From the NCBI GenBank assembly GCA_051294375.1, contig CM119271.1, positions 15,196,770 through 15,260,769 on the forward strand: a stretch of DNA of 64,000 nt, written 5' to 3'. The stretch's first letter is position 1. Every line of letters begins with the position of its first letter. The translations under genes and the position numbers were made by a program. The notes under the pieces were generated by a model. It was not told the origin of the DNA. It did no database searches and worked only from the letters and a program-made list of their open reading frames with translations. Of the stretch, positions 9,106 through 22,860 are shown in pieces. The stretch comes from Paraspadella gotoi (Eukaryota > Chaetognatha).

Positions 9106-10600
9106 CAGGGCGTTACTCCGAACTCTCTGCCCACGAATCTTGAAAACCGGAAACGATGAAAGAAAAAAAATTCAGAGTAAAAATTCATTTGGGATTCGTA
9201 TTTTTGATCATAAGACAATTTGCTTCTATTATAATTATTAACAATCTTTTGAATTTAACGTTGTTATGAACAAGATTCAATCATCTTGAAGTTTAAATTG
9301 CATAAAATATGCGTAGTAAGTCTAAATTAAAGATTATCTAGTTGAAACTGGACGAATTTTATTGAATAATTAGTCGAGGCACGAAGTTTTTCTCTCCCTT
9401 TTCCATACTTGTTAGTTGTTACTGTTTCCAGGTCAGAACTGAACTTTAACCAAATACCCGTTTTCCCAGAATGTATATTGTCTAACCTCTCTAGAAACTG
9501 ACCTCAAGATATGATCTACTTTCTTCCTCCTCCTCCTCCTCCTCCTCCTCCTCCTCTTCATTCTCTATCAATTTCGCCTTCCGGTAAAAATATAGATTAA
9601 CTGACCGACCATTGTCGGCTCGGGAGACCAGGTTTCCAGTCTCGGGTTAATTGGCGTTGAAAATGAGAGACGAACGGATGGACGGATAGACGGATAGACG
9701 GATTGGTCTCTTCGTTTATCTCAGATTTTAACTTTAATATTTAATAAAAATATGCTTCTTAACCTTAATTCCTAACACCAATTCTTAACCCATACGTTAA
9801 TTTAGAATCTTTAATTTACTATTTGAAATGAATTTTCAAAAACGATTTTATTTTAATAAAAAACGGACATGTTTCGGCTTAACTACAAGTATTTCTTCTA
9901 TATTTCTGTTCCATTTTAAACTATTATTCAACTTTTTTCTCTTTTTTTTATTAAAAAAAAAAATCTTCTAATTTTTTTCTTCACATTTAAAAATTAACGT
10001 TTGAAATTTCATTTTCTTTTTTCTTTTTCAAACTTTATATATTTTTCCCTTTTTTCAAATTGAGAAATACAAATTTATGAGTTAAAAATACTTAGAATAA
10101 ATATTTCCATAGCTTTAGCCGAATATTTGATTTATAATTGAGTCGGCCTTAACTGTCTGCCACTATGGTACCAAATTTAAAAATGTAACCATAGTCAATT
10201 GATCTAGCAAAGTAGTAAAGTAGTAAAGTAAATTTACTTAAAATACTAGTTTGTTGTGAAAGGATTTTATTTCACGAAATAAAATTATTTTATCGATGAC
10301 ATTATAAACACGCCACTTTTATTTTTTAAATTACGTGCAAGGTTACAACTTTTGTTTTTACTTAACATTCAACATTTAAAAAAATGTTACGTTTTGTCAG
10401 AACAATATTCACAATCTACAGTTTAGTTAGTAAGGATTATGCTATAATAAACATTTTTTTCTGTATCCCGTTATATGACATAAAAAACAAGTAAAACGGA
10501 AAAAGGAAAAAAACCAACATTTTCTTAATGTGACGAAACAGAAAAAAACCCGGGAAAAACAGATTATAGATTCCCTACTATAAAAAAAAAAACATTTATA
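9099..10600. other. AT-rich intergenic sequence
   Basis: Contains a (CTC)n tract at 9522-9557, a GACGGATA tetranucleotide-like repeat at 9675-9705 and AT-rich unique sequence. No exon could be supported. Confidence 0.5.
9840..9905 (-). mobile_element. Solitary end related to the 3987-4142 foldback element
   Basis: On the minus strand AGCCGAAACATGTCCG is followed by AAATAAAATCGTTTTTG, matching one end of the foldback element in order and spacing. The other arm is not visible. Confidence 0.35.
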
Positions 10601-10816
10601 TTTTCTCTAGTGACCGAACATTTGTTTTTTAGCGGCGCTAAAATTTTCATTTTCGAAGGGAAAAAAAAACAAAATTGTGGCGAAAACGTCTACGAGATTT
10701 TTCGAGATTTTTCGACGGCGCCGGTTTTAGGCGTGGCCGGCGTCATTTTGTGGCGGACGGCGTCTCTTGGCGGCGACTCGCTTTGTTCAAACGTTAATGT
10801 TGAAGATTTAAATGGT

Positions 10817-10956
10817 TTAAGATTCCGCCGACGGTTCGTCTGTTAGGAAGAGAAGAGAATAAAATGGATCAAATCAATCAATCAAATCAAATCAATCTGA
10901 AAAACATTAAATACCGTATTTATCAAAATTTTAATCACTAATTTGATAAATCATTA

Positions 10957-11007
<51 letters not shown>

Positions 11008-11052
11008 ACAAACAAACAAACAAACAAACAAACAAACAAACAAACAAACAAA

Positions 11053-11099
<47 letters not shown>

Positions 11100-12964
11100 A
11101 TCCATTTATAAATAAATGATTAAGTAGCTCAATTTATAATAAAATAATAAATTAATGAATAAATCCATCCATCAATAAATATAATAAACAGATAAATTAA
11201 TCATCAAGGAATTAATGAATGAAAGAATGAATTAATTAATGAATGAAAGAATGAATGAAAGAATGAATGAATGAATGAAAGAATGACCTGAATCGACTCC
11301 GAGTTGCGTCATCAAATCTCCGACGTTCGTTTCGATTTCGTCAAGCTTCGCACCAACTTCCTCCTAAAATGGAAGAAGCCAAAAGATGAAAATGGAGAAA
11401 AATGGAGAAAATTGGATCAAAATGAATGAAAAGGGAGAAAAACAGGAGAGTAAAATGAAATAGAATGTATTAAAATGGATCTACATGGATCTAAAAAGTC
11501 AAAATTGAATAAAATATAGTTGAACATAACATAAAATAAATGAAAATTGAGAAAACCAAGCTATGAAATTCGATTAAAATGCTTTAACAATTGTCAAACT
11601 ATATGAATGAATATAAATTGATCAAAATGGATGAAAATGAATCAAAACAAAATGAAATAAACTTAAAATGAAATTAGAGGCGGAATATTAAACTTAAACA
11701 TTATGAATTCACAAAATGCCTCATCAAGAGATTTGGAAAACCTGATCCGCTACAATAACCTCACAAAAATGATCCTTTGAAAATTTTTTAAAAAAATTTA
11801 TTGTTTGACATTCATTAAAATTTCACACGAAATAAAAAAAAAATCTGTGAAGATTTTATTCTTTATGTTTGAATGGCGTGATATGTCTGACTTTTGATGG
11901 CGTAAAAATGACGCGAGTGGTTGGCGTGAGCGGCTGACTTGCGGGGGATTAGATTCTGCATGATTTAGTGACCCAGCGTGATTTTTTGGTAATTTTTTCT
12001 CGTCGGTTCCTTGTCTCACAGACTCGCAGTTTCCTCAAGAACGTCTAATGTCTCAGAAATGTTCGTATCACTTTCACGTGATCGCTTGACAGGGTCGGAT
12101 ATTTTGAATTCACTTTGTCATCTTATAAAGTTTAAGAAATTGTCGTGAACGCTCATCGGCTCGTGTCACCACCCGCCGTTCACATTTCGTTCACAGATTT
12201 AATCACCAACTTTTAATGATGAGTCACTTTCGAATCACCGACTGGTTTTTTAACGACCGGTTATTTTGAAAAAAGATTCTAATTGATTCGAATGAATCTC
12301 GATTAAAAATCACTTCACAGATATCATATCATATCATATCATATCATATCACATACTCTTTTGATCAAACATTAAGTCTCACCCAGAAAAGCAAAGAAAG
12401 TCATTTTGACTGCACCAGTGCACCCCCCAAAAAATGAAAAAACGTTCCTTTTATTTCCTCTGGGTTCAAAATTGAAGTTTAAGATTTGATAATTGGATTA
12501 GGGGTTACGGTTTAAGATTAGGTAATGGGAATATGGGTTACGGTTTTAGATTAGGTAACGGAATTATGGGTTACGTTTTAAGATTAGGTAATGGGATTTG
12601 GATATAGAATTCGGGTTAGTAATTATGGTCAGGGATAACGCTAGATATTAGGTTAAGGAACAGAGTTTAAATTCAATGTTATGGATTAGGAATAAGAGAT
12701 TAGAATATAAAAATTAAGATAAATATTGAGATTAAAATTAAATTCTGAGAATAAGGAACAGAAATGGGGCACCCTCGGAAAAGAGAGCCTAATCCCCACC
12801 ATCCACCACCCCGAACCCCCGACGCCACCCAATAAACCCACCAGTCTGCCGGTGATCCCGTTGGAGGCCGATTCGAACGTCGACTCCATTCCTTCCATCA
12901 AGGAGTTGGCCAAAGCCGAGAGTTCGTCCATCGTCTTAGGTTCTGTCGCGTCCTCGTCCGCCAT
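10817..12964 (-). CDS. HSBP1: Heat shock factor-binding protein 1 homologue (three exons, complete)
   Basis: Minus-strand exons 12842-12964, 11288-11363 and 10817-10839 splice into a 73-codon frame ending in TAA at 10817-10819. Junctions are CTG|GTGGGT, TTTTAG|GAG (phase 0), CAG|GTCATT and a strong polypyrimidine acceptor CCTAACAG|ACGAA (phase 1). The second donor, GTCATT, is weak. The start is MADEDATEPKTMDELSALAN. The core reads GRLEEVGAKLDEIETN then VGDLMTQLGVDS, which lines up without gaps with the HSBP1 signature (GRIDD, LEKNIADLMTQAGVEE in vertebrates). The length also fits the family's 75-80 residues. HSBP1 is a small nuclear coiled coil that trimerises, binds the HSF1 oligomerisation domain and dampens the heat-shock response. 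The C-terminus is short and acidic (DEPSAES). The upstream 0.8 kb is shared with a possible plus-strand first exon at 13786, so a bidirectional promoter is possible. Intron 1 holds a 5-bp repeat, an E-box and degenerate AACCCTAAT-like sequence. Confidence 0.86.
10955..11100 (+). repeat. (AAAT)n-(AAAC)n-(AAAT)n compound tetranucleotide
   Basis: About 13 TAAA units, then about 15 CAAA units, then about 13 TAAA units form a symmetric sandwich in HSBP1 intron 2. Confidence 0.97.
11205..11285 (+). repeat. (GAAT)n/(GAAA) tract next to HSBP1 exon 2
   Basis: Imperfect GAATGAAT units abut the exon 2 donor (11287); the repeat begins two bases into the intron. Confidence 0.9.
12319..12355 (+). repeat. 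(ATATC)n pentanucleotide repeat
   Basis: Seven ATATC units in HSBP1 intron 1. Confidence 0.95.
12480..12770 (-). repeat. Degenerate AACCCTAAT-type array in HSBP1 intron 1
   Basis: GGGTTACGGTTTAAGATTAGG-like words recur with loose periodicity, then GAACAGAAATGGGGCACCCTC, the head also seen at 1690 and 8800. It ends about 70 bp from the exon 1 donor. Confidence 0.55.
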
Positions 12965-13119
12965 CACTGGCTAGGAGGTGGATAGATGGGGTGGATAGAT
13001 GGGGTGGATTGGGAGAAAAAAGGGGATAGGAATTGGATGAGAGAGAGTAGGGTTAGATAGGTAGAGATTTGCGTAGGATTTGTAAAAACGTGGAGAGAGA
13101 TTTGGGGCCGGGGAATGGG

Positions 13120-13215
13120 TTAAAAAGGTTTGGTTAAAAAAGGTTTGATTAAAAAGGTTTGGTTAAAAAGGTTAGGATAAAAACGTTTGGTTAAAAAGGT
13201 TTGGTTAAAAAGGTT
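13120..13215 (+). repeat. GGTTTGGTTAAAAA minisatellite
   Basis: About six imperfect 13-15 bp units upstream of HSBP1. Confidence 0.85.
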
Positions 13216-13785
13216 AGGTTTGGTATATTAATTAAAAGTGGGATTTAAGCAAGTTTTGTTTGAAAAGGGAAAAGATGTAAAAGTTAATATTATTATTGAC
13301 ATTGTATATAAATAGCGGATTTACGAGTAGATTAATTTTTTGTTTAGTTAGTGTCAGAGATGTTGAAGTTTTTCAATTTTATTTTGAGACTTTATAAAAA
13401 TGAATAATCGACGGTTAAAATTTGTTTTAAAATCATCTCCGAGGACAAAGCGTCCAACTAGCGAAAGGTGACAGCAATTGTGAAAGATTAGCCGAACCAT
13501 AATGAAAAGATAGAGACAAGCAAAATGATGATACTTTAAATGTTAAAAAAGATAAATTAACTATATTTTATAATGAGACAATTAATACTAGGTTAAAAAA
13601 GACAGCTAATGTTTCTAAGTATCGTACAATTATTTCAATATAGAGAAATACTGCAGCGAGTGAAAGGAAATCTCGTCCGTACAACGCGTCTAAAAAGCGA
13701 AAAAAGTGCGTACTTCGTCGGTCGAGTAGGCCGGACGGACGATTCGTGAGTGAAGAGCGTACGTGAGCGCCATCGTGCGGACAAA

Positions 13786-13822
13786 ATGGACGAAAAAGGC
13801 GGACTGGACGGACAAAAAAATG
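13786..13822 (+). CDS. Possible first coding exon of an unidentified gene divergent from HSBP1
   Basis: An ATG in good context (GACAAAATGG) opens MDEKGGLDGQKN and meets a near-consensus donor ATG|GTAAGG after 37 bases. The surrounding 150 bp are unusually rich in CpG for this AT-rich window (several CGTACG and CGGACG words), as at a promoter-proximal exon. It faces away from HSBP1 across about 0.8 kb. No matching downstream exon was found, so the frame is unproven and no function is inferred. Confidence 0.25.
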
Positions 13823-13879
13823 GTAAGGAAAGGTGATGAGAGAAGAAAGTAAGAGAGAGACAGAGGGCGTCATGTAACG

Positions 13880-14230
13880 AGGTTACATGTTACAGGTTAC
13901 AGATTTACAATGAGAGATCAGGGTTGGATTTTAGTCAAATTTTAGAAAAGAGAGAGAGAGAGAGAGAGACAGAGAGAGAGAAAGAGAAAGAGAGAGAAAA
14001 GTAGGGTTAAAAAAATGTGTTGCAAAATGAAGAGCAGAATTACAATATGTATTAATAATTTTGTTATTATATGTAGTTTTCTTTACTTTTCTATTTTTAA
14101 AATATTATTATTTTTTCCATAGGCATAGGCCCCCAGATTTTTTATTCGTTCGGTTTAAGAATTTTTTTTTCTTTACTTAAAAAAAAACTCGACGAATTTA
14201 ACACTCTCGACTTTTATTATACTTACCTTT
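13880..14230. other. GA-rich patch and AT-rich sequence
   Basis: Short (AG)n at 13949-13999, then AT-rich DNA. No gene seen. Confidence 0.5.
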
Positions 14231-14471
14231 TTTTTTTCCTTTTTTTTCTCCTTTTTATCGGAGCCAAAAAGGAAAAAGGGAAAGAATTTTTATGGTCAAA
14301 ACATTGACAACTTTTCTTATGGACGAAAAAAAAGGAAAGAAAGAAAAAGGAAGGAATAAAATAAAAGAAAAGAAAAAGAAAAGAAAAAAAAGATTTTCTG
14401 AGGAAAATCCCGGAGAACTTTTGGAGTTTTTGTGGGCGACACGCGATTTCAAGGAAATCTGACAAAATCGA

Positions 14472-14474
<3 letters not shown>

Positions 14475-14541
<67 letters not shown>
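14475..14541 (+). repeat. (CT)n microsatellite
   Basis: About 33 perfect CT units; purine/pyrimidine-biased flanks at 14230-14400. Confidence 0.98.
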
Positions 14542-14544
<3 letters not shown>

Positions 14545-14689
14545 ATGCATTAAATCCCGGCCTGGGTTTTCTCTGGACCAAACTGCATCCGGTCTGAAAA
14601 TCCACATCCGGACACAAAATTGGTTGACCATTTTTGGGCATTTTTTTTCCGAAAGCAACCCATTTCTTTTTATTGATTCCTGAACTAAA

Positions 14690-14990
14690 TTTTAATTTTA
14701 AAATCAAACCCAATCATGAACCTTTTTTTTAACTAATCCTTAACCCTAATCCAACTTATCCTAATCTTAATTCTTAACCCAAGTTTTTAATCGTTAATTC
14801 CATTATTCCTAATAACTCTTTTTAAATCCTAATTCCTAATCCCTAATCATCATTGCTCACCTCAGTTACTAAAAATAATCAATAATCGAATTGTTAACCA
14901 AATCCTTACCCTATTTTATAGGTTTAACTTAATCTTCAAACTTAAAAACAAATTTAATTTTAAATTTAAATTAAAACGGGGCGCTTTTAG
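14690..14990 (+). repeat. Degenerate AACCCTAAT-type array
   Basis: TTAACCCTAATCC, TCCTAATCTTAATT and TTCCTAATCCCTAATC repeated loosely after CAACCCATTTCTTTT, the same head-plus-array pattern as at 8800 and 17400. Confidence 0.5.
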
Positions 14991-14999
14991 AAAATTAAG

Positions 15000-17148
<2,149 letters not shown>

Positions 17149-17637
17149 GCGTCTCTGTGTATAGATCTATATATTTATCGCTATTGACTCTGTCTTTCTG
17201 AATATGTGGATAAACTACTATAAAGTATTTTAACTTTTTTGTTCTTTTCAATTTCATGCTGATCAAAAAGAAAAGGTTAAGCTCTTCACTGGGGCCTTAC
17301 TATGAACGTCACAGTCGGCACAGTTTCCACAGTTGGCACACTGCATCCTCGACGTAGAAACTTCTTTTCAACTCTTTCCTTCCGCAAGAATAAGACCCCA
17401 AAACTATTGACACTATTTTCGGAAAGCAACCCATTTCTGGTCCCAACTTAATTTTAACCATAAGCTCTTACCCTAACCTTTTTTAAACTAAATCCATAAT
17501 GCTACTAAGATAGATGCTACCCTAAAATTAGGGTTTTTCTTTCCCCCATGCCTTCTCTTCCCCATAATTATCCTTTCCTCATTCCCGAATAAAAAATTGG
17601 GTCTTATAGATCGTCTTCATAACAACTTACCGGGGTA

Positions 17638-17670
17638 CTTACTTACTTACTTATTTACTTACTTACTTGG
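17638..17670 (+). repeat. (TTAC)n repeat
   Basis: About eight TTAC units with one TTAT variant. Confidence 0.9.
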
Positions 17671-17974
17671 GTCATGAACCTTTGATCCCCTCGCTGTACT
17701 TGTTTCCATTTTACCAATATATGATGGTATATATAATATATATATTATATATATGATGATACTGATGGTATGTTGTTCATAATTGACTTTTAGAATGTTC
17801 ATACGTAACATTCACTACGCTCTAATGAGTAATGACCATCTACTTTAAGACTTCAACCCTAAAAACCAAAGTCATAAAAGTCCGTCACCCTGATTCGTCG
17901 TTTTCGTCGTCGTGGGTGAACCGCCGCCTCGCGTGATCCAGTGATTCTTTCACCGAAATTCGGAAAAAAGGCGA

Positions 17975-18040
17975 AATCCGGGTCACGTGACGATTTCGTG
18001 ATTCGAGAGGAAAAAAAATATGTGATCACGTGACAGAGAA
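17975..18040 (+). promoter_or_regulatory. Two palindromic GTCACGTGAC-like E-boxes
   Basis: GGGTCACGTGACGA (core 17984-17989) and TGATCACGTGACAG (core 18027-18032) lie 43 bp apart in a short CpG-rich patch (17880-18040). Sites of this extended form are bound by bHLH-Zip factors of the USF/MITF/TFE type. No coding exon next to them could be defined. Confidence 0.3.
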
Positions 18041-18324
18041 TTTGAGAATCGTAAATCTGAGATATATGTGGTAAAGGGAAAAAAATCTGTGATCAGATAG
18101 AAAGAATAAAAAATGAATTCAAACCCAAATCAATTGTGAGAGTATTGTAAATTTTTGGCGTTAACCAGTGTGGGATGTATGAAAATGAGGTTGCTTGGTG
18201 AAGATAAAGATTTTATGTCAAGATGAAAATTTTAACAGTACAATTTTAAGCAGTACAATATAGTATTCCCCGATCTAATACTTTTCATACAATTGAAACA
18301 TTCTTTGAAATATTATATCACTTG

Positions 18325-18565
18325 ATTGATAGGGAAGCCAGTTAGACTGGGAGTGAATAAACGAGACTGTGAGAGAGTCTTGATTGAAAGCTTGCAGAGA
18401 CCTGCTATGTCATTATCTTGTAAGAGTGATGGAGGCCTTAACCAATAACCAAGCCTGTTCAAAGTCTCGGGCAAGTTAGCTCTTTTAATAAATAATATAT
18501 ATAAATAAATATACTGTTCTTTAAATATTTAAATGAACTGTTTAATTCTATAAAATAATCACTTC
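18325..18565 (+). repeat. DR1 dispersed repeat, fairly complete copy
   Basis: Runs from GGGAAGCCAGTTAGACTGGG through GAGAGTCTTGATTGAAAGCT, GTAAGAGTGATGGAGGCCTTA and GGGCAAGTTAGCT to the AATGAAATTGGTACC-like end. Short, non-coding and without an obvious A/B box pair, so SINE or MITE status is open. Confidence 0.65.
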
Positions 18566-18762
18566 TTTAGGTAATATGAAATTGGTACCAAAAAAAAATG
18601 TGTATATTAGTAGGACAGCGTGTCTTCGTGTAATTTGGTTTTTAGATAATTAATTAAAAAACCTTATGTTATCGAAAATATATCACTTTTGATCAGACAT
18701 AAATGGATTAAATTCATGTTTATCGAAAATATTTATTTTTGTTCGGGCCTTTTATTTAGAAT

Positions 18763-18763
<1 letters not shown>

Positions 18764-18822
<59 letters not shown>
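18764..18822 (+). repeat. (AG)n microsatellite
   Basis: About 29 perfect AG units. Confidence 0.98.
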
Positions 18823-18824
<2 letters not shown>

Positions 18825-19730
18825 CAATTATGGTTTTTTTTCAAATTTTAATTAAATGTGTTTTTTTTTTCTAAATTAAAAAGAATATTGTGTGACAACT
18901 AAAAAGTCTCTCACAGCGATTGACGTTCCAGTTATGATAAGAATTCACAAAGCATCGCAGAGTTAACGTATAAACAGTTGCCGACTAAGATAGCAAAATT
19001 TAATTCATGCCCACTAGTTTCATGTAAACTTAAACACCTGTGCTTTTCTTAATTTGTGAAATGTCGCTTGAATCGCCTGCAGTTCTTTAAAGTTTAAATA
19101 ATGAAATTCTTTTGCATATTTCAAATATTGCTATTTAAAGTATTTCTTGTTACACTGATACACTGTTACTTTTATACTGTTAAACTGTTACATTGCTTCG
19201 TGTGAAAATATTTCTCTAAGTCGAGTTTATCTTTTATTTAAAACTTGAAAGACAAATGATCCGCTAGGCGGCGCTACGAGTATTATGCTTCCTTTCCTTC
19301 TTTTTAAAACGAACAAAAGAGAAGAAATTTCAATAATATATTTTATTAAAAGGAAATTGCTATGGGTTATTTAATTTATTTTCACAATGTTAAATAAAAA
19401 TAATGTAAATAAAAACCAAAAATTAAAATAAGGCTGATGAAATAATATAAATGTAGTCGAATCAATAAATCAGAACTAACGAAGATGATTTAGCTATCAT
19501 ATGATCCGTTTAATCAAAACAGCCTAACATTGATTAAATTAAATTAATGTCTTTTCATTCGAAACCCAAATATAAAGGATATTTTTCTTCCATCACAATT
19601 TTTTTTTCTTTTCAATTTTATTCGATACTTTTTTCTTTTTTTTTCTTTTTTAATTCACGAATATTTTTTCTCTTTCCTTTTTTCTGATTCCATAAATCTC
19701 TTTTCCGATTCTGCTTCTTCCTAATTTAAT
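18823..19730. other. AT-rich sequence without a visible gene
   Basis: No long frame, splice-bounded block or repeat family recognised. Confidence 0.5.
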
Positions 19731-19732
19731 CC

Positions 19733-19748
19733 TCTCTCTCTCTCACTC

Positions 19749-19800
<52 letters not shown>
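19733..19800 (+). repeat. (CT)n microsatellite
   Basis: (TC)n with two CACTC interruptions near its left end. Confidence 0.97.
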
Positions 19801-19801
<1 letters not shown>

Positions 19802-19924
19802 ATTAGCATAAGGGAGAGAGGCTTTTGTCTCCTCCATGAATTGAAAATTCCTTACAAAAAATATCGCTGTCGATATTTCTCTCTTTGCTTCATCTCCCTC
19901 TTTATAAGTCCGAGACTGATCCTT

Positions 19925-20500
19925 TGCAGTCGCTGCAATATCTGCCAGTCAATTAGTGGTTGCCATCTATACCATTTGACTAGTGATTACCATATAAACT
20001 ATTTCCATCCATACCAGTCATTTAGTCGTCGCCATTTGTACCATTTGATTAGTCATTTCCATTCAAACTTGTCGTTTTGATGTTGCCATATCTGCCAGTT
20101 GATTAGTGGTTGCCATCTATAAAAGTTGATAGGTAGTTGCCATCCATACAACTTGATGATAGATTGCCATCCTTACTAGTTGATTAGTCCTCGTTGATAC
20201 ATGCCAGTCGATTAGTCATTGCTATATATACATACCAGTTGATAAGTCGTCGCCATCCATACACTCGTCGTTGTCATTGGTACCATTTGATTACTACTGC
20301 CATCTATACCAATCGATTATTCACTTTAATCCGTACGGATTATTGATTATTGATGATTAGTTTTTGCCATACATATCGGTTGATTAGTTTTTGCCATACA
20401 TACCAGTTGATTAATCGTTTCCACCCGTACCAGCCGATTAGTTGTTGCCACTCACTCTGCCTCTCACTCTGCCACTCACTCTGCCACTCTGCCACTCACG
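19925..20500 (+). repeat. Degenerate 40-45 bp minisatellite (CCAGTTGATTAGT...GCCATC)
   Basis: About thirteen diverged units share TTGATTAGTNRTTGCCATNYATACC. The right end passes into a CACTCTGCC repeat (20455-20495). Confidence 0.8.
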
Positions 20501-20635
20501 CAATACTCATCTCAATTTTTTTTTCTGACAGAAAAGTTATCAAGAGTCAAGAGCAAAAAAAAAGGATTATATTTTTTTTAATTTTCAAATATTTTCAATT
20601 CTAATGAATGAAAACTCGAATTATATCTTTTGGAA

Positions 20636-20868
20636 ATTGAGGAGGAAGAGGAGGAGGGGGAGGAAGAAGAGGAGGAAGAGGAGGAGGAGGAGAAAGAAGA
20701 GGAAAAGTAGGAGGAGAAAGAATAGGAGGAGGAGAAAGAAGAGGAAGAGGAGGAGGAAGAGAAGGAGGAAGAGTAGGAGGAAGAGGAGGAGGAGGAGGAG
20801 GAAGAGGAGAAGGAGAAAAAATAGGAGGAGAAAGAAGAAGAGGAGGAGAAAGAAGAGGAGGAGGTTAA
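20636..20868 (+). repeat. GGA/GAA polypurine tract
   Basis: About 230 bp of GAGGAAGAGGAGGAG-type sequence, pure purine on the plus strand except for a few T. Confidence 0.95.
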
Positions 20869-21272
20869 AAGAATGATTCAATTTTTTTTGATATTTTCTT
20901 CCCTGCTGAAATTTAATAACCTTTCTTTTAAAATCTTTTTTCTTCTCTATTTTTTTTAAGTAATGAATTTTTTTACTTAATGTGCAACACTTTGCGCGAT
21001 TGATGTCTATGAAAATTAAAATAAAAATAAAAATTATCCATTCATTTAATAGATGGTGGTTTAAGGCCTTTTTAAATCATTCATTTCAAACAAGAATCTA
21101 AAAAAAAATGTTTTTAAACAAAACTGTTTCTCCCTTCATGTCACAAAAAGGTTTCGTCTCTCATTTTACAAAACAGTTTCTTCTCTCATGTCACAAAACT
21201 GTTTCTCCAACGAGCAAAACTGTTTTCTCCCTTCAAGAGTTTGTCAAGTTTTGTACACCCAGATGCATTTCA

Positions 21273-21383
<111 letters not shown>

Positions 21384-21454
21384 ATCATTTTCTTATTGCC
21401 TTCTACCATCTGATGCAAGGATTTTCATTGTCGATCTCATTATTCATTGTAAAA

Positions 21455-21456
<2 letters not shown>

Positions 21457-21500
<44 letters not shown>
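21457..21500 (+). repeat. (GTC)n trinucleotide repeat
   Basis: About fourteen perfect GTC units; the overlapping open frames read poly-Ser, poly-Arg or poly-Val. Confidence 0.97.
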
Positions 21501-21501
<1 letters not shown>

Positions 21502-21829
21502 TTATCGTCGTCGGCGTTTAAAAGTCTGAAACGGATCTCGAATTCTTTTCAAGAAAAAAGTTTAGTGTTTTATTTATCAATGTCCGCTTACGGTAGACAT
21601 CAGGTATTAAAGAAATACTTGTTTTTAGATTTTAAACCTGTTTGAGGTTTCTTCTTACATCCGTTATATGAATTTATAATAATTATAAATAATACATTCT
21701 TCATAGTAACTTATTATTTTTGTAATAATAATAATATTTTCTTTCTTGTTAGTATAGTCTTATCACCACAATCCTCCTAAATTTCTCCTTATTATGTTAT
21801 TTTGATTTTTAAGTCTCTTTTCTCCTTTT

Positions 21830-22205
21830 ATCATCTCCTTCCTCCCTTCTTACTTTCCTACCTCTCTTCCTTCTTCCATTCTTACTTTCCTACCTCGCTT
21901 CCTTCCTCCTTTAATCCCTTCTTACTTTCCTACCTCTCTTCCTTCTTCCATTCTTACTTTCCTACCTCGCTTCCTTCCTCTTTCCTCCCTTCTTACTTTC
22001 CTACCTCTCTTCCTTCTTCCATTCTTACTTTCCTCCTCTCTTCCTCCTCCCTTCTTACTTTCCTACCTCTCGTTACTTGTCCTCATTCTTACTTTCCTAC
22101 CTCTCTTCTTTCCTCCCTTCTTACTTTCCTACCTCTCTTCCTTCCTCCCATCTTACTTTTCTACCTCCCTTTCTCCTTTCCTCTCTTCCTCTCACCTTCC
22201 CAAAA
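21830..22205 (+). repeat. Pyrimidine-rich minisatellite (TTCTTACTTTCCTACCTC)
   Basis: About twelve copies of an 18-bp core in units of 25-35 bp, almost pure pyrimidine plus A. Confidence 0.9.
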
Positions 22206-22574
22206 ATTCCTCGCTTCTTTACCTCAAGCTGAGACTCGAAATTACTTTCTTTCTTCCCTCATCTTCTCCATTTTTACTTTTACATTTTTTTTCTTTTTCC
22301 CTTTTTCTCTTTCATTAATTAAATTAAATCAAAGTCGAGGGTTTCCAAACCAACGTTTTTTGATAAGCGAATCAAAGTTTGGAGGTCGAATCGTTCTCCA
22401 TCATAGTTCAAAGAGAGCTCGAGTTGATGAAGACTTGTACCAATACCGAAAAATGTCTGTTTTTATTGTAAATAAAATAAGTTGTTGAAAGATAAACAAT
22501 TTTTGCTAATCTAAAACACAACGAAAGTGAAAGGAAAGCTATCGAATAATTAAGCTATATTAAATAATATAAAA

Positions 22575-22730
22575 GTTATATTAAATAAGCTATATTACCC
22601 CTGATTTTAGACAGGCGATGGTAGTTTAAGGCCTCCATCACTCCATCACTCCATTACTCCATCACTTCATCACTCCATTACTTTACCACTCCATCATTCT
22701 TATCTCAACCTTCCATATCATTCCTCTATC
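22575..22730 (-). repeat. DR1 fragment with CATCACTC expansion
   Basis: Reverse-orientation core (AAGCTATATTACCCCTGATTT, GACAGGCGATGGTAGTTTAA, GGCCTCCATCACTC). The last word has expanded into about nine ACTCCATC units. Confidence 0.55.
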
Positions 22731-22734
22731 CTAT

Positions 22735-22860
22735 CTTTTCTTTTCCATCTCTTTCCTCTCTTCCCTTCCCTCTCTCCTATCACTTCTTTTCCCCTTCTCT
22801 TTTTCCCTCTCTTTTCCTCTCTCCCCTCTCTTTTTCCAATTCTCCATCTCCCTCCGCAGA
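22735..22860 (+). repeat. Pyrimidine-rich tract
   Basis: CTTTTCC/CCCTCTC low-complexity sequence, abutting the candidate minus-strand exon. Confidence 0.8.

Noticed and set aside
22340-22488. Plus frame ending SSKRARVDEDLYQYRKMSVF with AATAAA at its end
   Set aside because: Continuous with a pyrimidine-repeat frame and without a convincing acceptor; too short to support.
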